NCBI GenBank assembly: GCA_902769705.1
Contig: CACXPX010000001.1
Span: 1 to 64,000 of the forward strand
DNA length: 64,000 bases
Direction of reading: 5' to 3'
Source of the DNA: an uncultured Prevotellaceae bacterium
GTDB taxonomy: Bacteria; Bacteroidota; Bacteroidia; Bacteroidales; Bacteroidaceae
Part shown: piece after piece, positions 1 to 8,125 of the stretch
How the letters are laid out: every line of letters starts with the position of its first letter
Numbering within the stretch: position 1 is the stretch's first letter
Translations under genes and position numbers: made by a program
The notes under the pieces: model-generated
What the model was told of the DNA's origin: nothing
Database searches by the model: none
What the model saw: only the letters and a program-made list of their open reading frames with translations

Positions 1-1092
1 CATGTAGTTCATGGCGTAAGCATCGGCATCGCTTGAGAAACGCTGTGTGTTCTTCTTTTCCGGATGGAACGACATGCGCAGATACTCCAGACGGTAGCGT
101 TGCTCCATGTTGCGACGCTTCACGGCCCTGTTGTCGTAGGGTTTGGCTGAATATCGCATGGTTAGGCCTTCGTTGTAGAGGCAGGCCTTGATATCATCGG
201 GCAATCCTTGGCTAAGATTATACACCCAAATATCATGAGCTGACAGATAGACGGGGCGTTTGGAGTGGTCGAAGATGTAGCGCATGATGTTGCGGAGCGT
301 CTGGTCCTGAAACAGGGCGTTATGTAACTGGTTCCACACCTTGTCATCGAAAGGAATACCTATTTGCCCAAACACGTCCTTCACATAATCGGGGTTCATG
401 GCAGCATCCTCGTCATAGAGTATCTTGTCTTTGTGCACGCCTAACACATGCTGCAGGATGAGTTTGCCAATGATTTCGCCCGGATGAGGACCAATATAAA
501 CAGCACCTTCATCCATGCCTTGCAACTCGTTGAAGTGGTATTGCAACGACTCTTCGGGATAATACCCGCTCTCGTAGTAGCGCTTCAGCAGTTTGACCAT
601 GCGTACGGTGTCGCGCTGCGGAATGAGATACTGTATCCAGAGGTCGTAATCGTCGGCCCAAGAGTCATTAGGCAACTTGGCGATGGCCGAATCTGCGTAC
701 ATTTTGTCCGCATCGGCTTTTTCCAACAACCCTGGCTTGTAGTTATCCTGATAAGCACAATAATAAAAGGTATAGGTATTGGGGATGGCCTGAGCCATAC
801 GGCCCACCACGTTCAGCTGCCTGCGATGGTCTTCTCCCACCTGCCAGTTTTTCTTTTTGTACCCCAGGCAAAACACCTTGCTTTCCGTCACATCGAAGAG
901 ATTGCGCCATGCAATCTCGTCCTTCGGGTGTTGGGCCACGAAGTCATTCCAATAGTTGTACATGCTGTCTAAAACAATAGAGTCTCCTTCATAAAAACCA
1001 TCCACGATGTGGGTGAGGCGTTCTGTTTTCTGTGCGCTAGCTCCAGTCATCATCGTAACGGCCGCCAGCAGTGTCATCATTGTTCGTTTCAT
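1..1092 (-). CDS. Exported protein of unknown function, C-terminus outside window
   Basis: The minus-strand frame is open from an ATG at 1092 to the window edge, at least 364 codons with no stop. It begins with a signal peptide (MKRTMM, then LLAAVTMMTGASA, cut before QKTER), so the product leaves the cytoplasm. The visible part is a soluble helical protein rich in Tyr, Trp and Asp (for example GAVYIGPHPGEI and RPVYLSAHDIW). I recognise no family or catalytic motif. It has its own promoter box (1238-1245) and is divergent from porW, so it need not share the T9SS role of its neighbours. Confidence 0.75.
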   Translation of the reverse strand, partial: MKRTMMTLLAAVTMMTGASAQKTERLTHIVDGFYEGDSIVLDSMYNYWNDFVAQHPKDEIAWRNLFDVTESKVFCLGYKKKNWQVGEDHRRQLNVVGRMAQAIPNTYTFYYCAYQDNYKPGLLEKADADKMYADSAIAKLPNDSWADDYDLWIQYLIPQRDTVRMVKLLKRYYESGYYPEESLQYHFNELQGMDEGAVYIGPHPGEIIGKLILQHVLGVHKDKILYDEDAAMNPDYVKDVFGQIGIPFDDKVWNQLHNALFQDQTLRNIMRYIFDHSKRPVYLSAHDIWVYNLSQGLPDDIKACLYNEGLTMRYSAKPYDNRAVKRRNMEQRYRLEYLRMSFHPEKKNTQRFSSDADAYAMNYM

Positions 1093-1461
1093 TTTTTTAC
1101 TGTTTTGGGTTCGTTTTGACAGCATACACACGAAACATCAAATCGTTCATTTTATTTTCAATTTTATTGCTGCACTTGCAGACTTCTCTTGTCATCTGCG
1201 CCATAACAACATGTTCATGACCGACATATTTCAGCTGCAAAGTTACAAAAAAGAAATGGAGGCGCCACCGACAAGTGTGCGAAAAGTGATGCAAGGCATG
1301 GAGGCTTTGCCCATATCGGGACACGGGAATGGCGGCAAGTTGTGCGTTTTCGCATGCGTGAGATGCAATAAAACGACAGGTTGTTGCGTTATAATGAAGA
1401 CTGAAGTTCAAACCGACAAAAGACTGAAAAGAGCATCAAGAAACTGAAAACCATAAGGAGC
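1093..1461. other. Divergent intergenic region between an unknown exported protein and porW
   Basis: This 369-bp gap holds the minus-strand promoter box at 1238-1245 and must also hold the porW promoter, for which I see no clear box. Short frames across it look non-coding. A purine-rich AGGAG (1457-1460 region) sits directly before the porW ATG. Confidence 0.4.
1238..1245 (-). promoter_or_regulatory. Bacteroidetes -7 box (TAACTTTG) for the minus-strand gene
   Basis: The plus strand reads CAAAGTTA, which is TAACTTTG on the minus strand and matches TAnnTTTG. It lies 146 bp before the ATG at 1092. I see no good -33 TTG at the usual spacing. Confidence 0.5.
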
Positions 1462-4400
1462 ATGCTCTTGCTGCTGGTGCTGGTGGTGCTGGCAGCAGGT
1501 TGTTCTACCCACAAGAACACTGCCAACAGCCGTTGGTGGCACTCGTTCAATGCCCGTTATAACACATATTATAACGGCACGTTGGCGTATATAGACGGTT
1601 CGTTGGAGAAGGAAAACGGCAACCGCGACAACTTCACCGAGCTGATACCGCTCTACACGGTGGGCAACAAGCAGAGCCGTGAGATGGGCAAGGGCAACTT
1701 CGACAAGGCCATAGAGAAATGTCAGAAGGCCATTAAGCTGCACAGCATCAAGCAGCGTCCCGAGTGGACGAAGAAACGCCGCAAGACGGAGCGCGACCTG
1801 GAGTGGCTGAGCCGCAAGGAGTATAACCCGTTCCTGTGGAAGGCGTGGATGCTGATGGGGCGCTCGCAGTTTCACAAGGGCGCCTTCGACGATGCTGCCT
1901 CCACCTTCAACTATATGAGCCGCCTCTACCAGACTCAACCTGCCATCTACGGCCGTGCGCGCGCTTGGCTGGCGAAATGCTATATTGAGCAGGATTGGAT
2001 ATACGATGCCGAAGACGTGATTCGTAACATGAGCCGTGACTCCATCCACTGGCGGGCGCAGAAGGAGTGGAACTACACCTATGCCGACTACTATATCCAC
2101 ACGGGTGACTACGAAAAGGCCATTCCCTACCTGCGGAGCGTCATCAAGCAGGAGATGCGAAAAAAGCAGAAGGCCCGCGAATACTATCTGCTTGGACAGT
2201 TGGAAGCAAAGCTGGGCCACAAGGAAGCCGCCTACAAAGCTTTCAAGAAAGTGATTGCCCAAAACCCGCCCTATGAGACGGAGTTCAACGCTCGCATCGC
2301 CATGACCGAGGTGATGGCTGCCGGGCAATGGAAGCAGATGGTGAGCAGGCTGAAGCGTATGGCTGCCTCGGACAACAACAAGGACTATCTGGACCAAGTC
2401 TACTACGCCATCGGCAATATCTATCTGGCACAGCGCGACACAGCGAGCGCCATTGCCAACTATGAGAAAGGCAACGAGAAGGCTACGCGTAGCGGCATCG
2501 AGAAAGGCGTGCTGCTGCTGAAGCTGGGCGACATCTATTGGGCTAAGGAGAAATTCAACGACGCGCAACGCTGCTACGGCGAGGCCATCGGACTGCTCGA
2601 CAAGGAGCGTGCCGACTACAAGGAATTGGCGCAGCGGTCGAAAGTGCTCGACGAACTGGTGCCATACACCGACGCCGTGCATCTGCAAGACTCATTGCAA
2701 GCACTGGCGAAGATGAGTGAGAAAGACCGCCTTGCCGCCATCGACCGCGTAATAGAAGCTTTGAAGAAGAAGGAAAAGGAGGAGAAGCGAAAGGAAGATG
2801 AGGCGAAGGCACAACAGACTATGCAGCGCAACGGCGCCATGGGCAACCGCAACAACGCCAACACCCAGCGCCCGGCGACTGCCACGGGGCAACAGCAGGG
2901 CGGAAAATGGTATTTCTACAACCCTCTGGCGGTGCAGCAGGGCAAGCAGACGTTTGAACGGCAGTGGGGAAAGCGCGAGAACGTGGACAACTGGCAACGC
3001 ATGAACAAGACCGTCGTGGCAGGAATGGGCGACGACGCAGGCGGGATGGGTGAGCTGACCGAAGAGATGCGCGACTCCATCATGCGCGCTGAGGCTGTAG
3101 CCGACTCGTTGGAACAAGTGAACGACAGTGCTCAAAACGACCCTCACAAGCGTGAATACTACTTGGCGCAGATTCCCTTCACTGAAGAACAAGTGGCAGC
3201 CAGCAACCTGGTGATTCAGGACGGACTGTTCAACTCGGGCGTCATCTTCAAAGACAAACTCGACAACTTGCCGCTTTCGGAGAAAGCTCTGCGACGCCTC
3301 ACCGACACGTTCCCCGAATTCGAGCAGATGGCCGACGTCTACTACCACCTATTCCTGCTCTACTCGCGGATGGGACTCACGGAGGTGGCCGACGGCTATG
3401 TGCAACGGCTGAAGAACGACTATCCCGACAACCAGTGGACAACGATATTGACCGACCCCTATTTCGCAGAGAACGCTCAGTTTGGCAAGCATATTGAAGA
3501 CTCGCTCTACGGAGCCACATACGACGCCTTCAAAGCCGACCGCTTCAGCGAGGTGAGGGGTAACACGACCATCTCGGAGACACGTTTCCCGCTGGGCGCC
3601 AACCGCGACAAGTTCATCTTCATCAGCGGACTGAGCAAACTGAACGACGGCAACGGCGACGGATGTCTGGCCGACATGAAGCTGCTGTTGGAGAAATTCC
3701 CACAAAGCAAGCTGGCCGAAATGGCGGGCATGATTGTTAACGGCGTGAAAGAAGGGCGTCGGCTGCATGGTGGTAAGTTCGATTTGGGCGACGTATGGAG
3801 CCGCCGAAGCGTTGTGCTGAACGACAGCGACTCGATTGCAGCACGCAAACTATCGCCTGATCCCAACGCCAACTTCGTATTTGTGATTGCCTACCAGCCC
3901 GACTCGGTGGACGAGAACAAACTACTCTTCGAATTGGCACGCTACAACTTCACCAGCTACATGGTGCGAAACTTCGATATCAGCATCGAAGACGTGGAAG
4001 GCGTCAGCCGCATGCAAGTGGCAGGATTCCGCAATTACGACGAAGCCCTGCAATACGCCCGCCAACTCTATCAGCAAGAAAGCATCACCGCCAGGCTGGA
4101 GAAGTGTCGCACGATTATCATCAGCGAACAAAACCTGCCACTATTGGGACAACAATTCAGCTATGACGACTACGATGAATTCTACGACGAACACTTCGCA
4201 CCTCTGAAAATCAGCACAGCGCCCCTGCTCTCCGAACCTGCCGAGATTGGATATGAGAAAGAGCCAGAGTTCGCCTCGCCCGCAACCGATGAAGAGGAGG
4301 GCGAAGAGCCAACAGCCGACACCCAGCAACCGTCACCCGACGATGATGGCATGGTCATCGATGACGACGAACAGCTAACACCCATCACCCAACAGCCAAC

Positions 4401-4842
4401 ACCCGACGATGACGGTATCGTGGTTGATGACCAGCAACCGACATCAACGCCCCAGCAGCCAACACCTGAAGACGACGGCATCGTGATTGAAGAAGAAGCA
4501 AATCCTGTTCAGAATGAAGACAACAACTTCGTGATTGAAGATAACGAGCAGTCGGCCTCTCCGACGCAAGACGATAATAACATTGTCATCGATGACCAAC
4601 AGCCAACGACCAACAGGCAACAGGCAACACCCGATGAAGACGGTATCGTCATCGAAGATGATGAACAGCCAACATCCGAAGATGACGACGACGGTATTGT
4701 GATTGAAGACGATGAACAGCCAACCAACCAACAGGAGGACGATGAAGTCATCTTCGACGACGATGTCCCTGCCGGTTCGCCCCAACAAAAGGAAGACGCC
4801 ACGGAGTTGGAAGACGAATACTTCGACCTCGACGGATTCTAA
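1462..4842 (+). CDS. porW: T9SS lipoprotein PorW/SprE with TPR repeats
   Basis: The 1126-residue product resembles PorW/SprE, the outer-membrane-associated TPR lipoprotein required for type IX secretion. The lipobox LAAGC is near residue 14, followed by the family hallmark FNARYNTYYNG near residue 30. TPR-like helices run to about residue 430 and again from about 600 to 790. A Lys/Glu-rich stretch lies near 430-455. The last 170 or so residues are acidic repeats (see 4310-4790). The ATG at 1462 gives a signal peptide with no positive charge; the frame is open upstream to 1405 and encodes KKLKTIRS, so the true start may be a non-ATG codon. porX follows in the same direction, a strong contextual match. 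Family call is fairly firm; the start is not. Confidence 0.85.
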   Translation: MLLLLVLVVLAAGCSTHKNTANSRWWHSFNARYNTYYNGTLAYIDGSLEKENGNRDNFTELIPLYTVGNKQSREMGKGNFDKAIEKCQKAIKLHSIKQRPEWTKKRRKTERDLEWLSRKEYNPFLWKAWMLMGRSQFHKGAFDDAASTFNYMSRLYQTQPAIYGRARAWLAKCYIEQDWIYDAEDVIRNMSRDSIHWRAQKEWNYTYADYYIHTGDYEKAIPYLRSVIKQEMRKKQKAREYYLLGQLEAKLGHKEAAYKAFKKVIAQNPPYETEFNARIAMTEVMAAGQWKQMVSRLKRMAASDNNKDYLDQVYYAIGNIYLAQRDTASAIANYEKGNEKATRSGIEKGVLLLKLGDIYWAKEKFNDAQRCYGEAIGLLDKERADYKELAQRSKVLDELVPYTDAVHLQDSLQALAKMSEKDRLAAIDRVIEALKKKEKEEKRKEDEAKAQQTMQRNGAMGNRNNANTQRPATATGQQQGGKWYFYNPLAVQQGKQTFERQWGKRENVDNWQRMNKTVVAGMGDDAGGMGELTEEMRDSIMRAEAVADSLEQVNDSAQNDPHKREYYLAQIPFTEEQVAASNLVIQDGLFNSGVIFKDKLDNLPLSEKALRRLTDTFPEFEQMADVYYHLFLLYSRMGLTEVADGYVQRLKNDYPDNQWTTILTDPYFAENAQFGKHIEDSLYGATYDAFKADRFSEVRGNTTISETRFPLGANRDKFIFISGLSKLNDGNGDGCLADMKLLLEKFPQSKLAEMAGMIVNGVKEGRRLHGGKFDLGDVWSRRSVVLNDSDSIAARKLSPDPNANFVFVIAYQPDSVDENKLLFELARYNFTSYMVRNFDISIEDVEGVSRMQVAGFRNYDEALQYARQLYQQESITARLEKCRTIIISEQNLPLLGQQFSYDDYDEFYDEHFAPLKISTAPLLSEPAEIGYEKEPEFASPATDEEEGEEPTADTQQPSPDDDGMVIDDDEQLTPITQQPTPDDDGIVVDDQQPTSTPQQPTPEDDGIVIEEEANPVQNEDNNFVIEDNEQSASPTQDDNNIVIDDQQPTTNRQQATPDEDGIVIEDDEQPTSEDDDDGIVIEDDEQPTNQQEDDEVIFDDDVPAGSPQQKEDATELEDEYFDLDGF
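4310..4790 (+). repeat. Acidic tandem repeats at the PorW C-terminus
   Basis: About eight or nine degenerate copies of a unit like QQPTPDDDGIVIDDDE are visible at protein level, with related units EDDGIVIEEE, EDNNFVIEDN and DEDGIVIEDD. The DNA is correspondingly repetitive (GACGACGG-type tracts). The tail is strongly acidic and probably disordered. Copy number may vary between strains. Confidence 0.8.
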
Positions 4843-4876
4843 GCTATCGGCTGCGCACAAGTTTTCAGTCGTTTTT

Positions 4877-4907
4877 TTTGCTGTTGCGTTTTTTTTGATT
4901 ATCTTTG
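4877..4907 (+). promoter_or_regulatory. porX promoter (-33 TTTG, -7 TATCTTTG)
   Basis: TTTG at 4877-4880 and TATCTTTG at 4900-4907 are 19 bp apart, the usual Bacteroidetes spacing. The box is 29 bp before the porX ATG, so porX can be transcribed separately from porW. Confidence 0.7.
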
Positions 4908-4936
4908 TTGGCAAAAGATGAAAGGGAAGCAAAAGA

Positions 4937-6544
4937 ATGACAAACGGACTGATTCTTTGGGTCGATGACGAGATTGAACTGCTGAAGGCCCACATCATTT
5001 TTTTGGAAAAGAAAGGCTACGAGGTGGTTACCGTGAGCAACGGCAACGACGCCATCGAAGCGTGCCAGCAACGCACGTTCGACCTCATCATGCTCGATGA
5101 GATGATGCCGGGTCTGACGGGGTTGGAGACGCTGCAGCGCATAAAGGAAATCACGCCCGCCACACCCGTGGTGATGTGTACGAAGAGCGAGGAGGAGAAT
5201 ATCATGGACCAGGCTATCGGCTCGAAGATTGCCGATTACCTGATAAAGCCTGTCAACCCCAGCCAGATATTGCTCACGCTGAAGAAATACATCCACCGCA
5301 AGGAGATTGTGACCGAGGTGACACAGACTGGCTATCAGCAGAACTTCATGGACATCTCCATGCAAATCGGCGATTGCAAGACGTTTGACGACTGGGTACA
5401 GGTCTACAAGCGGCTTGTGCACTGGGAACTGGAACTCACCAGCGCCGACAGTTCAATGACTGAGATTTTGGCCACGCAGAAAGAAGAGGCCAACATCGGA
5501 TTTGCCAAGTTCATCAAGCAGAACTACCTGCAGTGGATTGAAGCAAGAGGCCATTCGCAATCAGCCCACCGCACGTCATCTTCCTCCCCCATTGGAGGAG
5601 GTAAAGAGGAGGCTCCCCTGCTCTCCCCCGATGTCTTCAAACGGAAAGTGTTCCCGCTATTGGATGAAGGCCAAAAGGTGTTCATCATCGTCATCGATAA
5701 CTTCCGCTACGACCAATGGCGTGTTCTCGCTTCCGAAGTCAACGACCTTTTCGACATCGACGAGCAACTCTACCTGAGTATTCTGCCCACTGCCACGCAA
5801 TATGCCCGCAACGCCATCTTCAGCGGACTGATGCCCGACCAGATTGCGCGCATGTTCCCAGACCTGTGGGTGGACGAAGACGAAGAAGAAGGTAAGAACC
5901 TCAACGAAGGACCGCTTATCGGTACGCAGATTGAAAGGTTCCGCCGCCACGACGTCTATTCGTACAACAAAATCAACAACTCGCTCGATGCCGAACGGTT
6001 CCTCGCCCAACTCAACACGCTGAGGCAGAACGACTTGAATGTCGTCGTGTTCAACTTCATCGACATGCTCTCACATGCCCGTACGGAGTCGAAAATGGTG
6101 CGCGAACTCGCCAACAACGAGTCAGCCTACCGCTCCATCACCCTCTCATGGTTCCGACATTCTGCCATGGCTGAAGTGCTCAAGGCATTGGCGCAGACCG
6201 ACTACAAGGTCATCATCACCACCGACCATGGTAGCATCCGCGCCTCGAAACCCATCAAAATCATTGGCGACCGCAATACGAACACCAACCTCAGATACAA
6301 ACTCGGCAAAAACCTCAGTTACAATCCCAAGGAGGTGTACACCATCAAAGACCCCGCGAAGGCACAGCTACCCTCGCCAAACCTCTCAACCAGTTACGTG
6401 TTTGCCACAGGCGACTCCTTCTTCGCCTACCCCAACAACTATAATTACTATGTCTCCTACTATCGCGACACATTCCAGCATGGCGGCATCTCAATGGAAG
6501 AGATGATTATCCCCATCGTTACGCTGACATCAAGAAAGCGATGA
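4937..6544 (+). CDS. porX: T9SS response regulator PorX (receiver + PglZ domain)
   Basis: The 535-residue product is PorX, the response regulator that pairs with the histidine kinase PorY and the sigma factor SigP to control type IX secretion. An N-terminal receiver domain (residues 4-120) has the acidic pair D10-D11, phosphoacceptor D54 in MLDEMMPG, T82 and K104 in YLIKPVNP. A helical linker follows. From about residue 230 a PglZ domain of the alkaline-phosphatase superfamily shows VIDNFRYDQW and ITTDHGSI, metal-site type motifs. Between NYLQWIEARG and APLLSPDVF there are about 20 extra residues from a GC-rich insertion (5583-5617). Its sensor partner is not in the window. Confidence 0.93.
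   Translation: MTNGLILWVDDEIELLKAHIIFLEKKGYEVVTVSNGNDAIEACQQRTFDLIMLDEMMPGLTGLETLQRIKEITPATPVVMCTKSEEENIMDQAIGSKIADYLIKPVNPSQILLTLKKYIHRKEIVTEVTQTGYQQNFMDISMQIGDCKTFDDWVQVYKRLVHWELELTSADSSMTEILATQKEEANIGFAKFIKQNYLQWIEARGHSQSAHRTSSSSPIGGGKEEAPLLSPDVFKRKVFPLLDEGQKVFIIVIDNFRYDQWRVLASEVNDLFDIDEQLYLSILPTATQYARNAIFSGLMPDQIARMFPDLWVDEDEEEGKNLNEGPLIGTQIERFRRHDVYSYNKINNSLDAERFLAQLNTLRQNDLNVVVFNFIDMLSHARTESKMVRELANNESAYRSITLSWFRHSAMAEVLKALAQTDYKVIITTDHGSIRASKPIKIIGDRNTNTNLRYKLGKNLSYNPKEVYTIKDPAKAQLPSPNLSTSYVFATGDSFFAYPNNYNYYVSYYRDTFQHGGISMEEMIIPIVTLTSRKR
5583..5617 (+). repeat. GC-rich near-palindromic element inserted in frame in porX
   Basis: A pyrimidine run CCTCCCCC, then ATTGGAGGAGG, then a second GGAGG, encodes SSPIGGGKEEAPL. 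It interrupts the linker between the helical and PglZ domains. A related element lies in tsaE 1.2 kb downstream (6835-6866). The family likeness is by eye over about 35 bp. Confidence 0.5.
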
Positions 6545-6611
6545 TTGCTAAGTTAGGAATTAGGAGTTACGAGTTACGAGAATGTTCAATAGTCAATCTT
6601 CAATGTTCGAA

Positions 6612-7067
6612 ATGGAAATAAGAATAGACTCTTTAGATAATATCAACGCTGCTGCACGACAATTCATCAACGAAGTCATCAGCCAAACGGCGGCCAACGT
6701 CTATGCGTTTTACGGGAAAATGGGCAGCGGAAAGACCACTTTCATCAAAGCCTTGTGCGAAGAACTAGGCGTGGAGGATGTCATCACATCGCCCACCTTC
6801 GCCATCGTGAATGAATACACCATCCCACAACAGACTCCTCCCCTATCGGGGGAAGCAAGGAGGGGACCCATCTTCCACTTCGATTTCTATCGCATCCATC
6901 GCATCGAGGAGGTCTACGACATGGGCTACGAAGACTATTTCTACGCTCCTGGCGCACTCTGCTTCATCGAATGGCCGGAACTCATTGAGGACCTGCTACC
7001 CGACGACACCATCCGCGTTGACATCACCGAGCAGGGCGACGGCTCACGACTTTTGCAAACACGTTGA
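6612..7067 (+). CDS. tsaE: tRNA threonylcarbamoyladenosine biosynthesis ATPase TsaE
   Basis: TsaE is the small P-loop ATPase that works with TsaB and TsaD to make the t6A37 base of ANN-decoding tRNAs. The Walker A motif is GKMGSGKTTF, followed by VITSPTFAIVNEY and FHFDFYRI, all characteristic. In-frame ATGs occur at 6582, 6603 and 6612; I chose 6612 (MEIRIDSL) because the preceding codons come from low-complexity DNA with tandem GAGTTAC units. The segment TPPLSGEARRG between NEYTIPQQ and PIFHFDF is an extra loop from a GC-rich element also seen in porX. The protein keeps all motifs, so the loop is probably tolerated. Confidence 0.9.
   Translation: MEIRIDSLDNINAAARQFINEVISQTAANVYAFYGKMGSGKTTFIKALCEELGVEDVITSPTFAIVNEYTIPQQTPPLSGEARRGPIFHFDFYRIHRIEEVYDMGYEDYFYAPGALCFIEWPELIEDLLPDDTIRVDITEQGDGSRLLQTR
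6835..6866 (+). repeat. GC-rich near-palindromic element inserted in frame in tsaE
   Basis: CTCCTCCCC, TATC, GGGGGAAG, CAAGGAGGGG: a pyrimidine arm followed by purine arms, encoding TPPLSGEARRG. It resembles the insertion in porX at 5583-5617 in layout and sequence. It lies between strands at a site where TsaE proteins usually have a short loop. Confidence 0.5.
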
Positions 7068-7096
7068 CAAAGACAGCAAAGAGAGACGAGAAAGCG

Positions 7097-7137
7097 TGTC
7101 AAAAGCCACAAGTGACACCCTCAAAAGCTACAAATGA
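7097..7137 (-). repeat. Interspersed repeat fragment, copy F
   Basis: TGTCAAAAGCCACAAGTGACA and CTCAAAAGCTACAAATGA (split here) match the CTCAAAAGCCACAAATG module of copies A and B. Only this module is present, just downstream of tsaE. Confidence 0.55.
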
Positions 7138-7394
7138 AGAATCTGCTGGCTAAAAGTGGGAGTGCGAAAGGGGAAAAGTAAAGATTCTTTACACAATTCT
7201 TTTCTAGATTGAACGGAAAAGTTGACAAGAATTTGTCGTGTTTTTTCGTAATTATTTCTATGCCCACTTCGATTTCATAGACTAGTATCAAATGATGTTG
7301 GAATCAGGTGCGTGTTTGTTATTGAAAGCAAAAAATGAAATGCCACATATATATTTGTCGCTCGCGTGCTATTAGCGAAAAAAATCACAAAATG

Positions 7395-7426
7395 TTTGGA
7401 TTCTATCTTCAAAAGTTGTATATTTG
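7395..7426 (+). promoter_or_regulatory. Promoter of the reverse-transcriptase cassette
   Basis: TTTG (7395-7398) and TATATTTG (7419-7426) with a 20-bp spacer match the Bacteroidetes -33/-7 consensus well. It is 37 bp before the ATG at 7464. No second clear promoter precedes the reverse transcriptase, so protein, RNA and enzyme are probably one transcript. Confidence 0.75.
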
Positions 7427-7463
7427 CAAACGAATCATTGAAAAACTAAAAAAAACGATCATT

Positions 7464-7973
7464 ATGGATTTTGGAAAAGTATTGTTGAAGTTGTTGGGTT
7501 TCGCTAAGGATTATGTTGAAACCTCACAAAAGAGCGAGCAACCTGCCCGACAAGCCCAACCCGTGCAACGCAATGTTGCGTCGGCCGTGCAAAGGGAAAA
7601 GACAGCCGCCGAATGGGAAGCTTATTTCAAGGAGATTCTGTTGAGTGAATTCTCCTCCTATAGCATTCGTGAAAAAGTGAAGGTGACCGACCTTGTAGGA
7701 TTTGTCAGCGATGAGGCACAGCTTTACACGACACGTCCGCGTCAGGTTTATAAAGCCGAATGGGGACAGCCTTACACCTTCGTGCTCGAAAGTGGCGGCA
7801 GCCCCAAGGCAGTCGTTATGCTCGGCAATGGTCACAGCCACGACAGCAACGTCAAATATCTGATTGCGAGGATGTATGCCAAGAAGTTGGACATCCCCTA
7901 CATCAATTTCTACACGCAGATGGACAACGAAAGAGGATATGTCATCGAGCGTATTCGCAAATTCTTGAACTAA
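7464..7973 (+). CDS. Small protein of unknown function upstream of the reverse transcriptase
   Basis: The product has 169 residues from the ATG at 7464 (MDFGKVLLKLLGF); earlier in-frame ATGs lie upstream of or within the promoter. Residues 25-45 form a Gln/Ala-rich linker. From about 50 onward it is a compact alpha/beta protein with FKEILLSEFSSYSI, YTFVLESGG, PKAVVMLGNG and ARMYAKKLDIPYINFYTQM. The layout loosely recalls the PD-(D/E)XK nuclease fold, but I cannot find a D...ExK catalytic set, so this is weak. There is no signal peptide or membrane segment. Position before an RNA element and a reverse transcriptase suggests a partner or effector; that role is inference only. Confidence 0.75.
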   Translation: MDFGKVLLKLLGFAKDYVETSQKSEQPARQAQPVQRNVASAVQREKTAAEWEAYFKEILLSEFSSYSIREKVKVTDLVGFVSDEAQLYTTRPRQVYKAEWGQPYTFVLESGGSPKAVVMLGNGHSHDSNVKYLIARMYAKKLDIPYINFYTQMDNERGYVIERIRKFLN

Positions 7974-7976
7974 GGT

Positions 7977-8120
7977 AAATCGAAAAAGGGGATGCAGCTG
8001 GGCTGCGCCTGCAAAGGAGGCAGCCTTGTCCACATATCCATGTTTTGCAGGCAACAGGGCAAGGTATCTTCTCGTGATCCGCAATTTTGCGGATTCAAAA
8101 TCATTCCCCTTTTTCATTTT
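7977..8120 (+). ncRNA. Candidate msr-msd-like structured RNA before the reverse transcriptase
   Basis: The 152-bp gap before the reverse transcriptase is closed by complementary ends: AAATCGAAAAAGGGGATG (7977-7994) pairs with CATTCCCCTTTTTCATTT (8102-8119), with one bulge on each side. Inside are a GCAGC-TGG-GCTGC hairpin (7994-8006), a long-range stem GCCTGCAAA with TTTGCAGGC (about 8008-8016 with 8043-8051) that encloses a smaller AGGC/GCCT hairpin, and an ATCCGCAA/TTGCGGAT hairpin (8077-8094). This matches the layout of retron msr-msd RNA with a1/a2 flanks just before the RT gene. A long terminator-like pairing is the main alternative. No experiment or alignment supports it yet. Confidence 0.5.
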
Positions 8121-8125
8121 CTTTC

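Larger units (their letters stand above)
7068..7463. other. Intergenic region before the reverse-transcriptase cassette
   Basis: This 396-bp gap holds a fragment of the interspersed repeat family (7097-7137, with GCCACAAGTGACA and CTACAAATGA) and the promoter at 7395-7426. The middle is AT-rich and I see no gene in it. Confidence 0.5.

Noticed and set aside
1408..2688. Long open frame on the minus strand opposite porW
   Set aside because: It lies fully antisense to a recognised lipoprotein gene, its translation is low-complexity Leu/Val/His-rich, and it matches no family. GC-rich third positions explain its length.
7974..8125. Template repeat of a diversity-generating retroelement
   Set aside because: No matching variable repeat, no C-type lectin target gene and no Avd-like gene are visible; the paired ends fit retron-type RNA better.
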